This document shows, in pieces, positions 54,452 through 63,950 of a stretch of 64,000 bases of DNA. Under the pieces are notes generated by a model. The model was not told the origin of the DNA, did not search any database, and saw nothing but the letters and a program-made list of their open reading frames with translations. This DNA comes from Pseudomonadota bacterium (GTDB lineage: Bacteria > Pseudomonadota > Alphaproteobacteria > Geminicoccales > Geminicoccaceae). The stretch is taken from positions 88,277 to 152,276 of the forward strand of contig JAUQQO010000018.1 of the NCBI GenBank assembly GCA_030549795.1, read 5' to 3'. A program made the translations under genes and the position numbers. Position 1 is the first letter of the stretch. Every line of letters starts with the position of its first letter.

Positions 54452-55234
54452 TCAGGCCTGCGCGAGCAGGGCGAGCGCTAAGCTGTGCAGGCGGGCATCG
54501 CCTGCCGCCACCATGCGCTGGTCGGAGGCGAGGTTCGGCGGGCGCCCCTGCCAGTCGGTCAGGCGCCCGCCGGCTCCTTCGATCACCGGAACCAGCGGGA
54601 GGACATCGTAGGGCTCGAGATCGGCTTCGACCACGAGGTCGAGAAAGCCGAGCGCGAGAAGCCCGCTGTTGTAGGCGTCGCCGCCGAAGATGGCGTGCCG
54701 CACGCGGCTGAGCACACGCTCAAACCCGGCGCGCTCGTTGCGGTGCGCGAACATCTGGGGGCTCGTGCAGGCGAGAAAGGCCTGGGCGAGCTCGGGGCAG
54801 GGGCGGGTGCGGCACGGGCGGCCGTTGAAAAGGGTGGGCCGTCCGGCCACGCCGAGCCAGCGCTCGCCCAAGATCGCCTGATCGATCACCCCGAGAACCG
54901 GGCGCCCTTCGTGCAAAAGGCCGATCAAGGTGACGAATAGCGGCCGGCCGGCGAGGAAGGACTTGGTGCCATCGATCGGGTCGAACACCCATACCCATTC
55001 GGCGTCCAGCCGCTCACGGCCGTGTTCTTCGCCGAGCACGCCGTCTTCGGGGCGGTGGCGCGTGACGAGCTCGCGCAGGAGCGCTTCCGCCTCGCGGTCG
55101 GCGGCCGTCACCGGGCTCGCATCGGCCTTGGTGTCCACCGCGAGCGGCGTGCGAAACCAGCGCCTTTGGATCTCGCCGGCGGCGTCCGCGAGCCGATGGG
55201 CGAAGGCGACCAGTTCGCTTGGGACCCGCTCCAC
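54452..55234 (-). CDS. hisN: Inositol monophosphatase family phosphatase (HisN-type histidinol-phosphatase)
   Basis: The GTG at 55234 gives 260 residues, the usual size. Metal and catalytic motifs are clear: GEEHG (in VLGEEHGRER), VFDPIDGTKSFLAGRPLF and the late YDVLPLVPVIEGAGGRLTDWQG. The wording of these motifs fits HisN, the IMPase-type histidinol-phosphate phosphatase of alphaproteobacteria, better than inositol phosphatase or CysQ. It removes phosphate from histidinol phosphate in histidine synthesis. It starts eight bases after the cytochrome c stop. Confidence 0.82.
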   Translation of the reverse strand: MERVPSELVAFAHRLADAAGEIQRRWFRTPLAVDTKADASPVTAADREAEALLRELVTRHRPEDGVLGEEHGRERLDAEWVWVFDPIDGTKSFLAGRPLFVTLIGLLHEGRPVLGVIDQAILGERWLGVAGRPTLFNGRPCRTRPCPELAQAFLACTSPQMFAHRNERAGFERVLSRVRHAIFGGDAYNSGLLALGFLDLVVEADLEPYDVLPLVPVIEGAGGRLTDWQGRPPNLASDQRMVAAGDARLHSLALALLAQA

Positions 55235-55242
55235 GGCGCCGC

Positions 55243-55788
55243 TCAGCCGCCGGGAAGCGCTACCGGCTCGTCCGCGAGCGAGCGCAAATAGGCGATGAGG
55301 TCGGCCCGCTCGTCCGGCTTTGCGATCCCCGCAAAGCTCATCTTGGTGCCCGGCGCGTAGGCCTTGGGATTGGCGATGAAGGCATCCAGCGCCTCGAAGT
55401 CCCACACCCCGCCCGTGCCGATGAGCGCTTGCGAGTAAGCGAAGCCGGCCACATGCCCCTTAGGCGCTCCCACGACGCCCCAGAGATTGGGGCCGACCCC
55501 GTTGCGGCCGCCCTTGTCGAAGGTGTGGCACGAGGCGCATTTTCGCGCCGCCGCCCTGCCGCGCTCGACGTCGGCGGCTGCGAGCCGCACCGCGATCGGC
55601 TCTACCGGCGCGGGTGCCGCCGCCTCTTGAGGCGCCGCTTGCTCGGCCTGAGCGACGAGGTAGGAGCGCTCCTTGGGAATGTGGGGCTTGTAGAGGAACT
55701 CGTGGGTGATCACCGAGGATCCCACGGCGATGATCCCGGCTGTGAGGATCGCACCCGCGATCTTGTTGCCTTCAAGAGAGGATGCCAT
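55243..55788 (-). CDS. Membrane-anchored cytochrome c (CycM/c552-like)
   Basis: The ATG at 55788 gives 181 residues. One N-terminal membrane helix (about 10-28) anchors the protein, an alanine/proline-rich linker follows, then a class I cytochrome c domain with haem motif CASCH (84-88), GPNLWGVVG and the axial methionine region TKMSFAGI. Such CycM-type proteins pass electrons from the bc1 complex to the terminal oxidase at the inner-membrane surface. The cytochrome - kdsB - pheA neighbourhood is standard in alphaproteobacteria. Confidence 0.93.
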   Translation of the reverse strand: MASSLEGNKIAGAILTAGIIAVGSSVITHEFLYKPHIPKERSYLVAQAEQAAPQEAAAPAPVEPIAVRLAAADVERGRAAARKCASCHTFDKGGRNGVGPNLWGVVGAPKGHVAGFAYSQALIGTGGVWDFEALDAFIANPKAYAPGTKMSFAGIAKPDERADLIAYLRSLADEPVALPGG

Positions 55789-55893
55789 AGCTGCCGTCGT
55801 TCCCGCTCCGCTGTTCGAAGGAACCGGCCCCGCGGGCACCCCCGGGCCTCGGACCGGTGCCACCATCCGGGCGGCGCGCGGTGAGTATGGAGG

Positions 55894-56688
55894 ATGACAG
55901 CGAAGCCCGCTAGCCGCGACACACAGTCGCGCACCATCGTCATGATCCCCGCGCGGCTCGCCGCCACCCGTTTGCCGGGCAAACCCCTGGCGCCGATCGC
56001 CGGTGAGCCGATGATCGTGCACGTATGGCGCCGCGCGGTCGAAGCCGGGCTCGGCCGGGTGGTGGTCGCTGCGGGCGATCCGCCGATCGCGGACGCGATC
56101 GCGCGGGCAGGAGGCGAGGCGGTGCTGGTACCCGACGAGGTCCCTTCCGGCACCGACCGCATCCATCGCGCCCTTCTTCGGCTCGATCCCGAGCGGCAGT
56201 TCGCGCGGATCGTCAATCTGCAAGGTGATCTGCCGACCATCGAGCCGGCCGATCTCGCCCGTGTGGTCGAGCCCTTGGAGCGGTTGGGCTGCGATCTCGC
56301 GACCCTTGCGGTTGCGAGCAGCGATCCCGAGGAGCGCGCGCGTCCGCAGGTGGTCAAAGTGGTGCCGAGCTTTGTTCCCGATGATCCCACCCTCGCCCGC
56401 GCGCTCTACTTCACCCGCGCACCCGCTCCCTGGGGCGAGGGGCCGATCTGGCACCATATCGGCATCTACGCGTTCACCCGCGACGCGCTCGAGCGCTTCT
56501 GTGCCCTGCCCGCGAGCCCACTCGAGCGGCGCGAGAAGCTCGAGCAGCTGCGCGCGCTTGAAGCCGGTATGACGATCGGGGTGAAACTCATCACGAGCGC
56601 TCCCTTTGGCGTCGACACGCCCGAAGACCTCGAGCGCGCGCGCCAGATCCTGCACGCGCGCTTGGCCACCCGTTTCGCCGATCCCTAA
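55894..56688 (+). CDS. kdsB: 3-deoxy-manno-octulosonate cytidylyltransferase
   Basis: This 264-residue enzyme has [26 protein letters not shown] at the nucleotide-binding start, a [17 protein letters not shown] segment, [15 protein letters not shown] (metal-binding aspartate) and [13 protein letters not shown]. It activates Kdo as CMP-Kdo for the inner core of lipopolysaccharide. The usual MTSxDHxSGTDR wording is modified to [12 protein letters not shown], as in many alphaproteobacteria. It starts divergently from the cytochrome c gene and is followed by pheA after 12 bases. Confidence 0.93.
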   Translation: MTAKPASRDTQSRTIVMIPARLAATRLPGKPLAPIAGEPMIVHVWRRAVEAGLGRVVVAAGDPPIADAIARAGGEAVLVPDEVPSGTDRIHRALLRLDPERQFARIVNLQGDLPTIEPADLARVVEPLERLGCDLATLAVASSDPEERARPQVVKVVPSFVPDDPTLARALYFTRAPAPWGEGPIWHHIGIYAFTRDALERFCALPASPLERREKLEQLRALEAGMTIGVKLITSAPFGVDTPEDLERARQILHARLATRFADP

Positions 56689-56700
56689 GGAGCCGTCGCC

Positions 56701-57588
56701 GTGAACCCGCTCGACGATTACGGCACCGCGCCTGCGCGCACGCTTTCTGCCGAGCACCGCATCGCCTTCCAAGGCCAGCTCGGTGCCTATTCGCATCTCG
56801 CCTGCCGCACCCACTATCCCGAACTGGAGCCCTTGCCCTGCCCCTCCTTCGAGGACGCCTTCGCCGCCGTGCGCGAGGGGGCCGCGCGCTATGCCATGAT
56901 CCCGGTCGACAATTCGGTGGCGGGCCGCGTCGCCGACGTCCACCACCTGCTGCCGAGGGGCGGGCTGCACATCGTGGCCGAACACTTCCAGCGCGTGAAT
57001 CACCACCTGTTGAGCGTTCCCGGTGCCACGCTCGAGACCATCAAGGTGGTGGAGAGCCATGTGCACGCGATCGGGCAATGCCGCGCCTTTTTGCGCCGGC
57101 ACGGGTTCCAGGCGAAGATCGTCGCCGACACCGCCGGGGCGGCGGCCGAGGTGGCCGCCGCCGGCGATCCCACGCGCGCTGCCATCGCCTCGCGCCTGGC
57201 AGCCGAGATCTATGGCCTGCAGGTGGTCGCTTCCGACATCGAAGACGCCGAGCACAACACCACCCGCTTTCTCGTCCTCGCCCGCGAGCCGCGCTGGCCG
57301 TCGTTGCGCGACGGGCCGGTGATCACCACCTTCATCTTCCGCGTGCGCAATCGGCCGGCGGCACTCTACAAAGCGCTCGGCGGCTTCGCGACCAACGGAG
57401 TCAATATGGTGAAGCTCGAGTCCTATCTCGACGGCGCCTTCGCCCAGGCTCAGTTCTACGCCGACATCATGGGGCACCCGGAAGAAGATCGCGTGCGCTA
57501 CGCCTTCGAGGAGCTCCGCTTCTTTTCCCACCACGTCGAGATCTTGGGGGTCTACCCCGCCGACCCGTTCCGCGAGCGCATGGGCTGA
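56701..57588 (+). CDS. pheA: Prephenate dehydratase
   Basis: The GTG at 56701 follows AAGGAG and gives 295 residues without a chorismate mutase domain, the stand-alone form. The catalytic domain has [40 protein letters not shown] and the key [11 protein letters not shown] (TRF) motif; the regulatory ACT domain follows, with [15 protein letters not shown] replacing the usual ESRP. The enzyme turns prephenate to phenylpyruvate in phenylalanine synthesis and is normally inhibited by phenylalanine through the ACT domain. Confidence 0.95.
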   Translation: MNPLDDYGTAPARTLSAEHRIAFQGQLGAYSHLACRTHYPELEPLPCPSFEDAFAAVREGAARYAMIPVDNSVAGRVADVHHLLPRGGLHIVAEHFQRVNHHLLSVPGATLETIKVVESHVHAIGQCRAFLRRHGFQAKIVADTAGAAAEVAAAGDPTRAAIASRLAAEIYGLQVVASDIEDAEHNTTRFLVLAREPRWPSLRDGPVITTFIFRVRNRPAALYKALGGFATNGVNMVKLESYLDGAFAQAQFYADIMGHPEEDRVRYAFEELRFFSHHVEILGVYPADPFRERMG

Positions 57589-57996
57589 GGCCCACGCCGT
57601 CCGCGCAGCTGGACGCTCCCGCTGCGCCGCCCCGAGCCGAGCAGCCACATCCCATCCACACTGATCAAGGACGGCCGCAGTGGCACGCAGGCGGCCGAGC
57701 GGCTGGGCGCGCATCGCCAGCTCCAACGCGCAGGTCGGGTTCGAGGCGCTGGGCCCGCCCGGATGCGGGCCCAGGCTCGCGGCTAAGTCTTCGCTCGTAC
57801 AACCCGCGCATCCCGTACAGCCGGCCTGCCGTGCATCGTTCGAGGCAAAGGCGGCTGCGCGCGGTGGTGCGATCGGTGTCGCGATCCCCCGATCGGCCAC
57901 GGCTGGGGCCGCCGCACCCGCGCAAGCGGTGAGCACGCACACGAACAGGAGCACCACGCAACAGAAGCCGGCTGAGAGCAGGTTCGAGAGACGCAC
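57589..57996 (-). other. Possible lipoprotein reading frame without a stop, cysteine-rich
   Basis: From a GTG at 57996 the minus strand reads a textbook lipoprotein signal: [23 protein letters not shown], lipidated cysteine at residue 25. A cysteine-rich stretch ([12 protein letters not shown]) follows near residue 58. The frame stays open through the pheA gene on the opposite strand, so the true end is not visible; a frameshift or decay is possible. I see no ribosome site. It may be a real small lipoprotein with a frame error, a remnant, or chance. Confidence 0.3.
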
Positions 57997-58696
57997 GGCT
58001 CGGGCCTGGCGCGTGGTCGCGCGCGCGTGCGAAGTGCGGCAGGATCGCGTGCACGAGCGCGGACGTGTAACCAAGGGCAGGCTCGCGCGCGCGTGCGCAG
58101 GGCGGCGCGGCTTGTGACCACCCGCGCTTTGGGCGATCGCGGGGCTCGTCACGAGATCGGCCGCAGCGAGCGCTGCACCGCCGGGTAGGCCTCGCGCTTC
58201 GGCACTGGATGCAGGCGCCCGTCCGCGTTGCCCGAGCTCTGGGTGCCGAAGCGCAGACGGCGAAACCCGATCGTGGTGCGAGCACGCCTGCCCGAGTCTG
58301 CGCAGCATTTCTGTCGGGGGTATCAGCCGCGCGCGCTCTTGCGGGGGAGGCGCGCACGCTTCACGGGTCGCGGCCGTTCCCTCGTTCGGCGGATCTGGAG
58401 CGGCCGTCGCCGAACCTTTCACGCCCGCACGCGCTGTGCTTCGCGCGCCACCCTTCGCCGCCTGTTGCCTGCCTCTCGACGCTGCGATCCTGCCTTGCCA
58501 GCTTGAGCGCACGGCGACCGTCGACCTCCGCATGCCGAGCTTTCGCCTCGCCTGCGCTCGGTTGTGCGGCAAGGACGCTGCCCGCGCTGTGTTGTCTAGC
58601 GCGATGGGGTTAACGCGCCGTTAACGCCGCTCGCGGTCACAAGCGGGACGAGCTGAAGAGAAAAAGGCGCACCGGCGCCGCGCCGGCCGCCGGAAA
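57997..58696. other. Gap of 700 bases between the lipoprotein-like frame and the Nudix gene
   Basis: Together with 57589-57996 this makes 1.1 kb without a secure gene. Long open frames exist on both strands but carry arginine/alanine-rich composition expected from GC-rich noncoding DNA. A CtrA-type box is at 58610-58624 and a GC-rich palindromic tract (58668-58692) sits at the end. Confidence 0.4.
58610..58624. promoter_or_regulatory. CtrA-type box TTAA-N7-TTAA
   Basis: TTAA at 58610-58613 and 58621-58624 are separated by exactly seven bases, and the larger sequence repeats GTTAACGC twice with an 11-base period. This is the full-site consensus of the alphaproteobacterial cell-cycle regulator CtrA. 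No gene starts close by on either strand: the Nudix gene is transcribed toward it, and the lipoprotein-like frame begins about 610 bases away. Confidence 0.35.
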
Positions 58697-59131
58697 TCAA
58701 GGGCCCAAGAGCTCCTCGAGGAACGGGATCAACGGCAGATCCGCGGGCAACAGCGGCAGATCGCGCAGCGCGCGCGGACGCACCCAGCGCAACTCTTGGC
58801 CTTCGCGCGGCTCGGGCCGGCCCTGCCAGGTGCGGCACACCCAAAGCGGCATGAGGAGGTGGAAGTCGGGATAGGCGTGGCTCGCAAAGGCCAACGGCGC
58901 AAGACAGGCGGGATCGACCCGGATCGCGAGCTCCTCTTCGAGTTCGCGCACAAGACAGGCCTCGGGGCTCTCGCCGGCACCGAGCTTGCCCCCCGGGAAC
59001 TCCCATGAACCCGCCATCGGCCGCCCCGGCGGCCGGCGCTGGACGAGCACGCGGCCGTCACCGTCTACGAGCGCGCAAGCAACGACCAAGACGAGCGGCC
59101 GCGTCTTTTGCTGCTCCGCTTGAGCACTCAT
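58697..59131 (-). CDS. mutT: Nudix hydrolase, MutT-like (8-oxo-dGTP diphosphatase)
   Basis: The ATG at 59131 follows GGAAGGG and gives 144 residues. The Nudix box is at 48-70: GGKLGAGESPEACLVRELEEEL, with the glycine near its end replaced by alanine. The FPGGK start, LMPLWVC and WQG segments match the MutT group that removes 8-oxo-dGTP from the nucleotide pool. In proteobacteria mutT is often near argJ, as it is here. Confidence 0.88.
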   Translation of the reverse strand: MSAQAEQQKTRPLVLVVACALVDGDGRVLVQRRPPGRPMAGSWEFPGGKLGAGESPEACLVRELEEELAIRVDPACLAPLAFASHAYPDFHLLMPLWVCRTWQGRPEPREGQELRWVRPRALRDLPLLPADLPLIPFLEELLGP

Positions 59132-59334
59132 CGTCCCTTCCACCTTCGCGATTTAAAAAGCCGGCGAGGAGCTTCACCCGCCCCTAGCACGCCGCTTTGG
59201 GCCCGCGCACGAAGAGAGTTCGACGATTGGATTCGCGCTCGACCGCGCCCGCTTAAAGCGGATCGGCACAAGCGGCCGCGTTCGCGGCGATCCACGCCCT
59301 CGGTCGAGACGCGCGCGGAAGATCGGGATCGGGT

Positions 59335-60573
59335 TCACGAGCGGTAGGCGGCGTTGATGTCGATGTAGCCGCGTGTGAGATCACAGGTCCACACCCGTGC
59401 CTTGCCCGGCCCGCGCCCCACGACGATGCGGATGTCCACCGCGCGCCCGGCGAGGTGGGCAGCAATCGGCTTTTCGTCGAAGTCGGCAACCGCCGCGCCG
59501 TCGCGCGCCACCCAACAGCCGCCGAAAGCGACCGAGAGATGCGCGAGCTCGATCGGCTCTTGCGCGCGCCCGACCGCCGCTACCACCCGGCCCCAGTTGG
59601 CATCGCCGCCGGCGATCGCCGTCTTCACGAGCGGGCTGTTGGCGACCGTAAGGCCGATGCGGCGTGCCGAGGCGTCGTCGACCGCGCCCTCTATGGTGAT
59701 GGTGACGAGCTTTTGCGCACCTTCACCATCGCGCACGATCTGGACCGCGAGATCCTCGCACACCGCCCGAAGCGCGTCCGCAAAGTCGGCAAGGCGGCTG
59801 TCCTGCGGCTCGCGCACCGGATGGTGCGGCGCGCGGTTGGAAGCGAAGAGGAGCACGGTATCCGAAGTCGACGTATCACCGTCGACGGTAATCGCGTTGA
59901 AGCTCGTATCCATGGCGCTGCTCAAGAGCGCTTGCAGCACCGCATGCGGAAGCCGCGCGTCGGTGACGATGAAAGCGAGCATGGTAGCGAGGTTGGGGGC
60001 GATCATGCCCGAGCCCTTGGCGATACCGGCGATCGTCACCGGAACGCCGTCGATCCTGCAGGTGGCGAAACTGCCCTTGGGAAAGGTGTCGGTGGTCATG
60101 ATCGCGCGTGCTGCCTCCTCGATCGCATCCGGGCGCAGCTTGGCGACCAGTTCGGGAACGCGCGCCGTAATGCGCTCGACCGGCAGCCGCTCGCCGATCA
60201 CTCCGGTTGAGGCCACGAACACCTCATCGGGTCTGCAGTGCAAGGCCGCGGCGACGGCGCGCGCTTCCGCTTCCACCGCCCGATCGCCCTCTTCACCACG
60301 GAAGACGTTGGCGTTGCCGGCATTGGCGATGAGCGCGCGCACGCGGCCGCGGGCCAGCTGCTTGCGGCACCAAAGTACGGGATGGCCGGGGGTGGCGGAG
60401 CGGGTGAACACGCCCGCCACCGAAGATCCCTCCGGCACTTCGAGGAGCATAAGGTCGAGCCGGTCCCGATAGCGGATGCCGGCGGCGACAGCGGCGAAGC
60501 GCACCCCCGCCACCGGCGGGATGGCGGGAAACCGTTCGGGGGCGAGGGGAGAGCGCGCGGCGGGCGGCGCCAT
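59335..60573 (-). CDS. argJ: Bifunctional ornithine acetyltransferase/N-acetylglutamate synthase
   Basis: The ATG at 60573 gives 412 residues, normal for ArgJ. The self-cleavage site is AKGSGMIAPNLATML: cleavage before threonine 197 makes the two chains and exposes the nucleophile. Other signatures are LIANAGNANVFRG, ASTGVIGERLP, TDTFPKG and ITVDGDTSTSDT. The enzyme recycles the acetyl group from N-acetylornithine to glutamate in arginine synthesis. It follows the PpiC gene by 14 bases, with the Nudix gene downstream. Confidence 0.95.
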   Translation of the reverse strand: MAPPAARSPLAPERFPAIPPVAGVRFAAVAAGIRYRDRLDLMLLEVPEGSSVAGVFTRSATPGHPVLWCRKQLARGRVRALIANAGNANVFRGEEGDRAVEAEARAVAAALHCRPDEVFVASTGVIGERLPVERITARVPELVAKLRPDAIEEAARAIMTTDTFPKGSFATCRIDGVPVTIAGIAKGSGMIAPNLATMLAFIVTDARLPHAVLQALLSSAMDTSFNAITVDGDTSTSDTVLLFASNRAPHHPVREPQDSRLADFADALRAVCEDLAVQIVRDGEGAQKLVTITIEGAVDDASARRIGLTVANSPLVKTAIAGGDANWGRVVAAVGRAQEPIELAHLSVAFGGCWVARDGAAVADFDEKPIAAHLAGRAVDIRIVVGRGPGKARVWTCDLTRGYIDINAAYRS

Positions 60574-60587
60574 GGTGGTGGGCCCCG

Positions 60588-61400
60588 TCAGTTCTCGCGG
60601 CGCGCGCCGTCGGGCCCGAACCGTTCGACCTTGGCGCGGGCGCGCAGCTCCGCCACCAAGCCGTTGACCGCCTCGCGGGCGAGTTGTTGTTCGAGTTCGG
60701 CGCGTTTTTCCTCGAGGCTCGGCAGCACGGTGCGGCGCTCTTCCACGCGGATGACGTGCCAGCCGAAGCGGGTCTGGATCGGCTCGGAGAGCGTGGTGCC
60801 GGGGGCAGCGGCGAAGGCCGCTTCGGCAAACGGCTCGACCATGGTCTCGCGGCGGAAGAAGCCGAGATCGCCCTTGTTCTCTTTGGCCGAGGGGTCGCGC
60901 GAGCGGGCTTGGGCGAGGGCGGCGAAATCCGCACCCTTGGCCAGTTCGGCGAGCACCTGGCGGGCCTCGGCTTCGCTCGCGAGCAGGATGTGGCGGGCGC
61001 GCACCTCTTCGACCGCGAAGCCGGGCTCGGCCGCCGCCCGCCGATAGGCCTGCTCCAGCCGCTCGGGTGCGAGGCTGTCGCGGATCACCTGCTCGAGCAA
61101 AAGCTCGCCCAAGATCTCGCGGCGCGCGCGCTCGAAGGCGAGCTTGGCCTCGGGGCGGTCCTGCAGGCGCCGCCGCTCGGCTTCGCGGGCGAGCAGCCGG
61201 CGGTCGATCACGCGCGAAAGCAAGGGATCCCAGATCATCTCCAGCGGCAGCTCGCGGTACTGCTCGGGCAGGGCCATCTGCGCCGCTTCGAGCTCCGAGC
61301 GCAGCACCGTTTCGCCGTCGACCACCGCCACCACCGGATCCTCGGCGGCTGCCGCCCACCCGGCTGCGAGCAGGAACGGCACCACCCACGGCTTCCTCAT
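60588..61400 (-). CDS. Secreted peptidyl-prolyl isomerase (PpiC/parvulin type)
   Basis: The ATG at 61400 follows AAGGAGAAGG and gives 270 residues with a signal peptide (VVPFLLAAGWAAAAE). A SurA-like N-terminal helical part is followed by a PpiC parvulin domain (about 130-230: VRARHILLASEAEARQVL, GDLGFFRRETMVEPF, TRFGWHVIRVEERR). It helps fold periplasmic or outer-membrane proteins. PpiC genes next to argJ are common in alphaproteobacteria. Confidence 0.9.
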   Translation of the reverse strand: MRKPWVVPFLLAAGWAAAAEDPVVAVVDGETVLRSELEAAQMALPEQYRELPLEMIWDPLLSRVIDRRLLAREAERRRLQDRPEAKLAFERARREILGELLLEQVIRDSLAPERLEQAYRRAAAEPGFAVEEVRARHILLASEAEARQVLAELAKGADFAALAQARSRDPSAKENKGDLGFFRRETMVEPFAEAAFAAAPGTTLSEPIQTRFGWHVIRVEERRTVLPSLEEKRAELEQQLAREAVNGLVAELRARAKVERFGPDGARREN

Positions 61401-61579
61401 CGACCTTCTCCTTAGGGACCCCGCGTCCGCTACGCCCGATAGCCGGTTTCGCCGCCCGCGGTAAGCCCATCCGCGGCGGCGATCCTCTTCGAAGGGTAAG
61501 GCGAAGGCGCGCCCTTTTCGCGGCTGACGCGCGCGTTGCTTCACGGCATGGTGCAGGCGCATAGCATCTCGCCGAACCG

Positions 61580-62374
61580 ATGCCGAGCCCTTCAGCGCCC
61601 GACGCGAGCCGCGGAGCCGAGATCGCGCGCCGCTTCGCGCAGCTCGCACAAGATCCGAGCCGTGTGCGCCTCGACGGGCTGCATCCCTTAAAGCACGGCT
61701 TGCGCTTCGGTGCCGCCATCGAGCTCGCGGTGAGCCCCGACAAAGCGGCGCTCATGGCGCTCGCGCAGGTGCTTTGCCCCGATCTCGTCGCGCGCTTGCA
61801 GGCGCTCGTCGAGCCGGTGGCGCCTTCGCTCTTCGCCGCCCTCGGCCCGCCTCCTCCGAGCCCTGTCCTCGCGATCGCCCGCCGCCCGCCGGCGATCGAG
61901 CCCGAGCAGCTGTTCGCGAGCCCCGATCCGGCACCGATCGTGCTGCTCGAGCGCCCCGTCCATGCCGGCAATCTCGGGGCGGTGGTGCGGGTGGCAGCGG
62001 CGCTCGAGGCAGCGGCGGTGCTGACGGTGGGCGGAGTGGATCCATGGGCGCCGGCTGCGCTGCGCGGCTCCTCGGGCCTGCACTTTGCGGTTCCCGTCGT
62101 GCGCCTTGAGGAACTGCCCGAGCTCGCAACGCGGCCGCTCTTCGCTTTCCACGCCGAAGGCCGGCCGCTCGATGCGCAGCCGATCCCAAAAGGAGCGGTG
62201 CTCGCTTTCGGCAGCGAGCGACATGGGCTCTCGGATGCGCTGCGCCGGCGCGCGCAGGCCCTGTTGGCCATTCCCATGCGGCGGGGGGTGTCGAGTCTCA
62301 ACCTCGCCACCGCCGTGGCGATTGCGCTGTGGAGCGTTCGCCTCGGGCTTTGCGGATGCTCCCGCCCGCCTTAG
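61580..62374 (+). CDS. SpoU/TrmH-family RNA methyltransferase
   Basis: This 264-residue protein has the SPOUT knot motifs: HAGNLGAVVRVAAAL (motif 1), LAFGSERHGLS (motif 2) and IPMRRGVSSLNLATAVAIALW (motif 3). These bind SAM in the trefoil knot and 2'-O-methylate a ribose of tRNA or rRNA. The N-terminal 90 residues form a less conserved substrate-binding part. The specific RNA target is unknown. The next gene starts 34 bases after it. Confidence 0.88.
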   Translation: MPSPSAPDASRGAEIARRFAQLAQDPSRVRLDGLHPLKHGLRFGAAIELAVSPDKAALMALAQVLCPDLVARLQALVEPVAPSLFAALGPPPPSPVLAIARRPPAIEPEQLFASPDPAPIVLLERPVHAGNLGAVVRVAAALEAAAVLTVGGVDPWAPAALRGSSGLHFAVPVVRLEELPELATRPLFAFHAEGRPLDAQPIPKGAVLAFGSERHGLSDALRRRAQALLAIPMRRGVSSLNLATAVAIALWSVRLGLCGCSRPP

Positions 62375-62408
62375 AGGAGCGGCGGTGCTTGCCCCGTTGG
62401 AGCGCGCG

Positions 62409-63596
62409 ATGGCCGATCTTTCCGCTGTGGTCACGACTTGGAACTATCCGACCCGCATCCGCTTTGGCGTCGGTACGGTGCGCGAGCTCGCGCGCTTGTG
62501 TGCGGAGGCGGGCATCACGCGGCCGCTTGTGGTCACCGATGCCGGGCTCGCCCGGCTGCCGCTGATGCAGCAGGTGCTCGAGCCGCTGCGCGCCGCAGCG
62601 GTGCCCTTTGCCGTCTTCAGCGACGTTCGCCCCAACCCCACCGCGGCCAACGTCGATGCCGGGGTCGACGCGTTTCGCTCCGGTGGTCACGACGGGGTGG
62701 TGGCAGTCGGCGGCGGCAGCGCGTTGGATGTGGGCAAGCTGATCGCCTTCATGGTCGGGCAGCGCCGGCCGATCTGGGACTTCGAGGACATCGATGACTA
62801 TTGGACGCGGGCGGATGCCGCGGCCATTCGACCCGTGGTGGCAATACCCACCACCGCCGGCACGGGCTCGGAAGTGGGCCGCGCCGGGGTCGTCACCGAC
62901 GAAGCGAGCCGGACCAAAAAGGTCATCTTCCATCCCGGCATGATGCCGAAAGTGGCGATTCTCGATCCCGCGCTCACCCGTGATCTGCCGGCCAAGCTCA
63001 CCGCCGCCACGGGTATGGACGCGCTCGCCCATGCACTCGAAGCCTATTGCGCCCCGAGCTTCCATCCGATCGCCGAGGGCATCGCGGTGGAGGCGGTGCG
63101 GCTCGTCTTCTCGGCGCTGCCCAAGGCGGTGCGCGACGGCTCCGATCTCGCCGCGCGCGGTGCCATGCTCGCCGCTTCAGCGATGGGTGCCGCCGCTTTT
63201 CAGAAAGGGCTCGGGGCGGTGCACGCGCTCTCGCACCCCTTGGGTGCCGTCTACGACCTCCACCACGGGCTCTTAAACGGCATCTTGATGCCCTATGTGC
63301 TCGCCTTCAACCGACCGCTGATCGCCGACAAGATCACCCGCCTTGCCGCCTGGCTCGGCCTCGCGCGCGATTTCGATGCGTTCCTCAACGCTTTGCTCGA
63401 GCTGCGCGCCAGCATCGGCATCCCCCACACGCTCGCGCAAGCCGGCGTGCCCGATGCCCAGATCGAGGAGCTCGCTGCCAAAGCGGAACGCGACCCGACC
63501 GCAAGTGGCAACCCGCGGCCTGTGGACGCGCGCAGCCTCGCCGAACTCTACCGCTGCGCGTTCGCGGGTCGGCTGCCGGAGGGCCGAGCCCCCTAA
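62409..63596 (+). CDS. Iron-containing alcohol dehydrogenase
   Basis: The ATG at 62409 gives 395 residues. The NAD-binding motif is AVGGGSALDVGKLIAFM, followed by IPTTAGTGSEVGRAGVV; the metal ligands lie in GMDALAHALEAYCAPSFHP and KGLGAVHALSHPLGAVYDLHHG. Family members oxidise or reduce many alcohols, including methanol, butanol and 1,3-propanediol. It may be cotranscribed with the RNA methyltransferase gene. The substrate is unknown; a link to aldehyde from the amine module is possible but the two are 57 kb apart. Confidence 0.9.
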   Translation: MADLSAVVTTWNYPTRIRFGVGTVRELARLCAEAGITRPLVVTDAGLARLPLMQQVLEPLRAAAVPFAVFSDVRPNPTAANVDAGVDAFRSGGHDGVVAVGGGSALDVGKLIAFMVGQRRPIWDFEDIDDYWTRADAAAIRPVVAIPTTAGTGSEVGRAGVVTDEASRTKKVIFHPGMMPKVAILDPALTRDLPAKLTAATGMDALAHALEAYCAPSFHPIAEGIAVEAVRLVFSALPKAVRDGSDLAARGAMLAASAMGAAAFQKGLGAVHALSHPLGAVYDLHHGLLNGILMPYVLAFNRPLIADKITRLAAWLGLARDFDAFLNALLELRASIGIPHTLAQAGVPDAQIEELAAKAERDPTASGNPRPVDARSLAELYRCAFAGRLPEGRAP

Positions 63597-63628
63597 CCGT
63601 CGGTTAATCACCCTGCGCTAAAGAACCA

Positions 63629-63665
63629 GCGACCGGGCGCGGTTCCCCATCACGCGCCCGGTCGC
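63629..63665. terminator. Perfect 13-base hairpin between convergent genes
   Basis: GCGACCGGGCGCG (63629-63641) pairs exactly with CGCGCCCGGTCGC (63653-63665) across an 11-base loop. It lies between the stops of the alcohol dehydrogenase (63596) and the DUF2892 gene (63693), so it can end transcription from both sides. There is no T-tract. Confidence 0.65.
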
Positions 63666-63692
63666 CGCCACAATCCTGTTGCGCTTAAAGGC

Positions 63693-63950
63693 TCAGCTGA
63701 CGGCGCCGGCTGGACCCTTCTCGCGCAGCCCGCGGTTCCACGGCATATAGGAGAGCAGCGTCGCCATGCCGCAGCTGCCGGAAATTCCGGCCCAAATCAG
63801 GCCGAGCCCGACGAAGCCGCTCAGCGCATGCCACCAGGGTGAAACCAACACGCCCAATAGGAAACCCAAAAGGGCCATCGCGCCGGCTGCCAGCTGAGCC
63901 TGCCGCAGAAGCGACAGTCCGCCCGCCTCCTGCACCCGCACCTCGTCCAT
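63693..63950 (-). CDS. DUF2892-type small membrane protein
   Basis: The ATG at 63950 follows AAGGAGC and gives 85 residues. Two membrane segments (about 19-38 and 44-60) surround a short loop, and the GSCGMATLLSYMPWN segment matches the DUF2892 family, often found as the tail of membrane rhodaneses such as YgaP. The rhodanese domain is absent here. A link to sulfur or redox handling is only suggested by the family. Confidence 0.75.
   Translation of the reverse strand: MDEVRVQEAGGLSLLRQAQLAAGAMALLGFLLGVLVSPWWHALSGFVGLGLIWAGISGSCGMATLLSYMPWNRGLREKGPAGAVS

Noticed and set aside
55243..58572. A single 1109-codon minus-strand frame
   Set aside because: Only the last 181 codons are a real cytochrome c; the rest is antisense to kdsB and pheA, apart from the lipoprotein-like leader noted separately.
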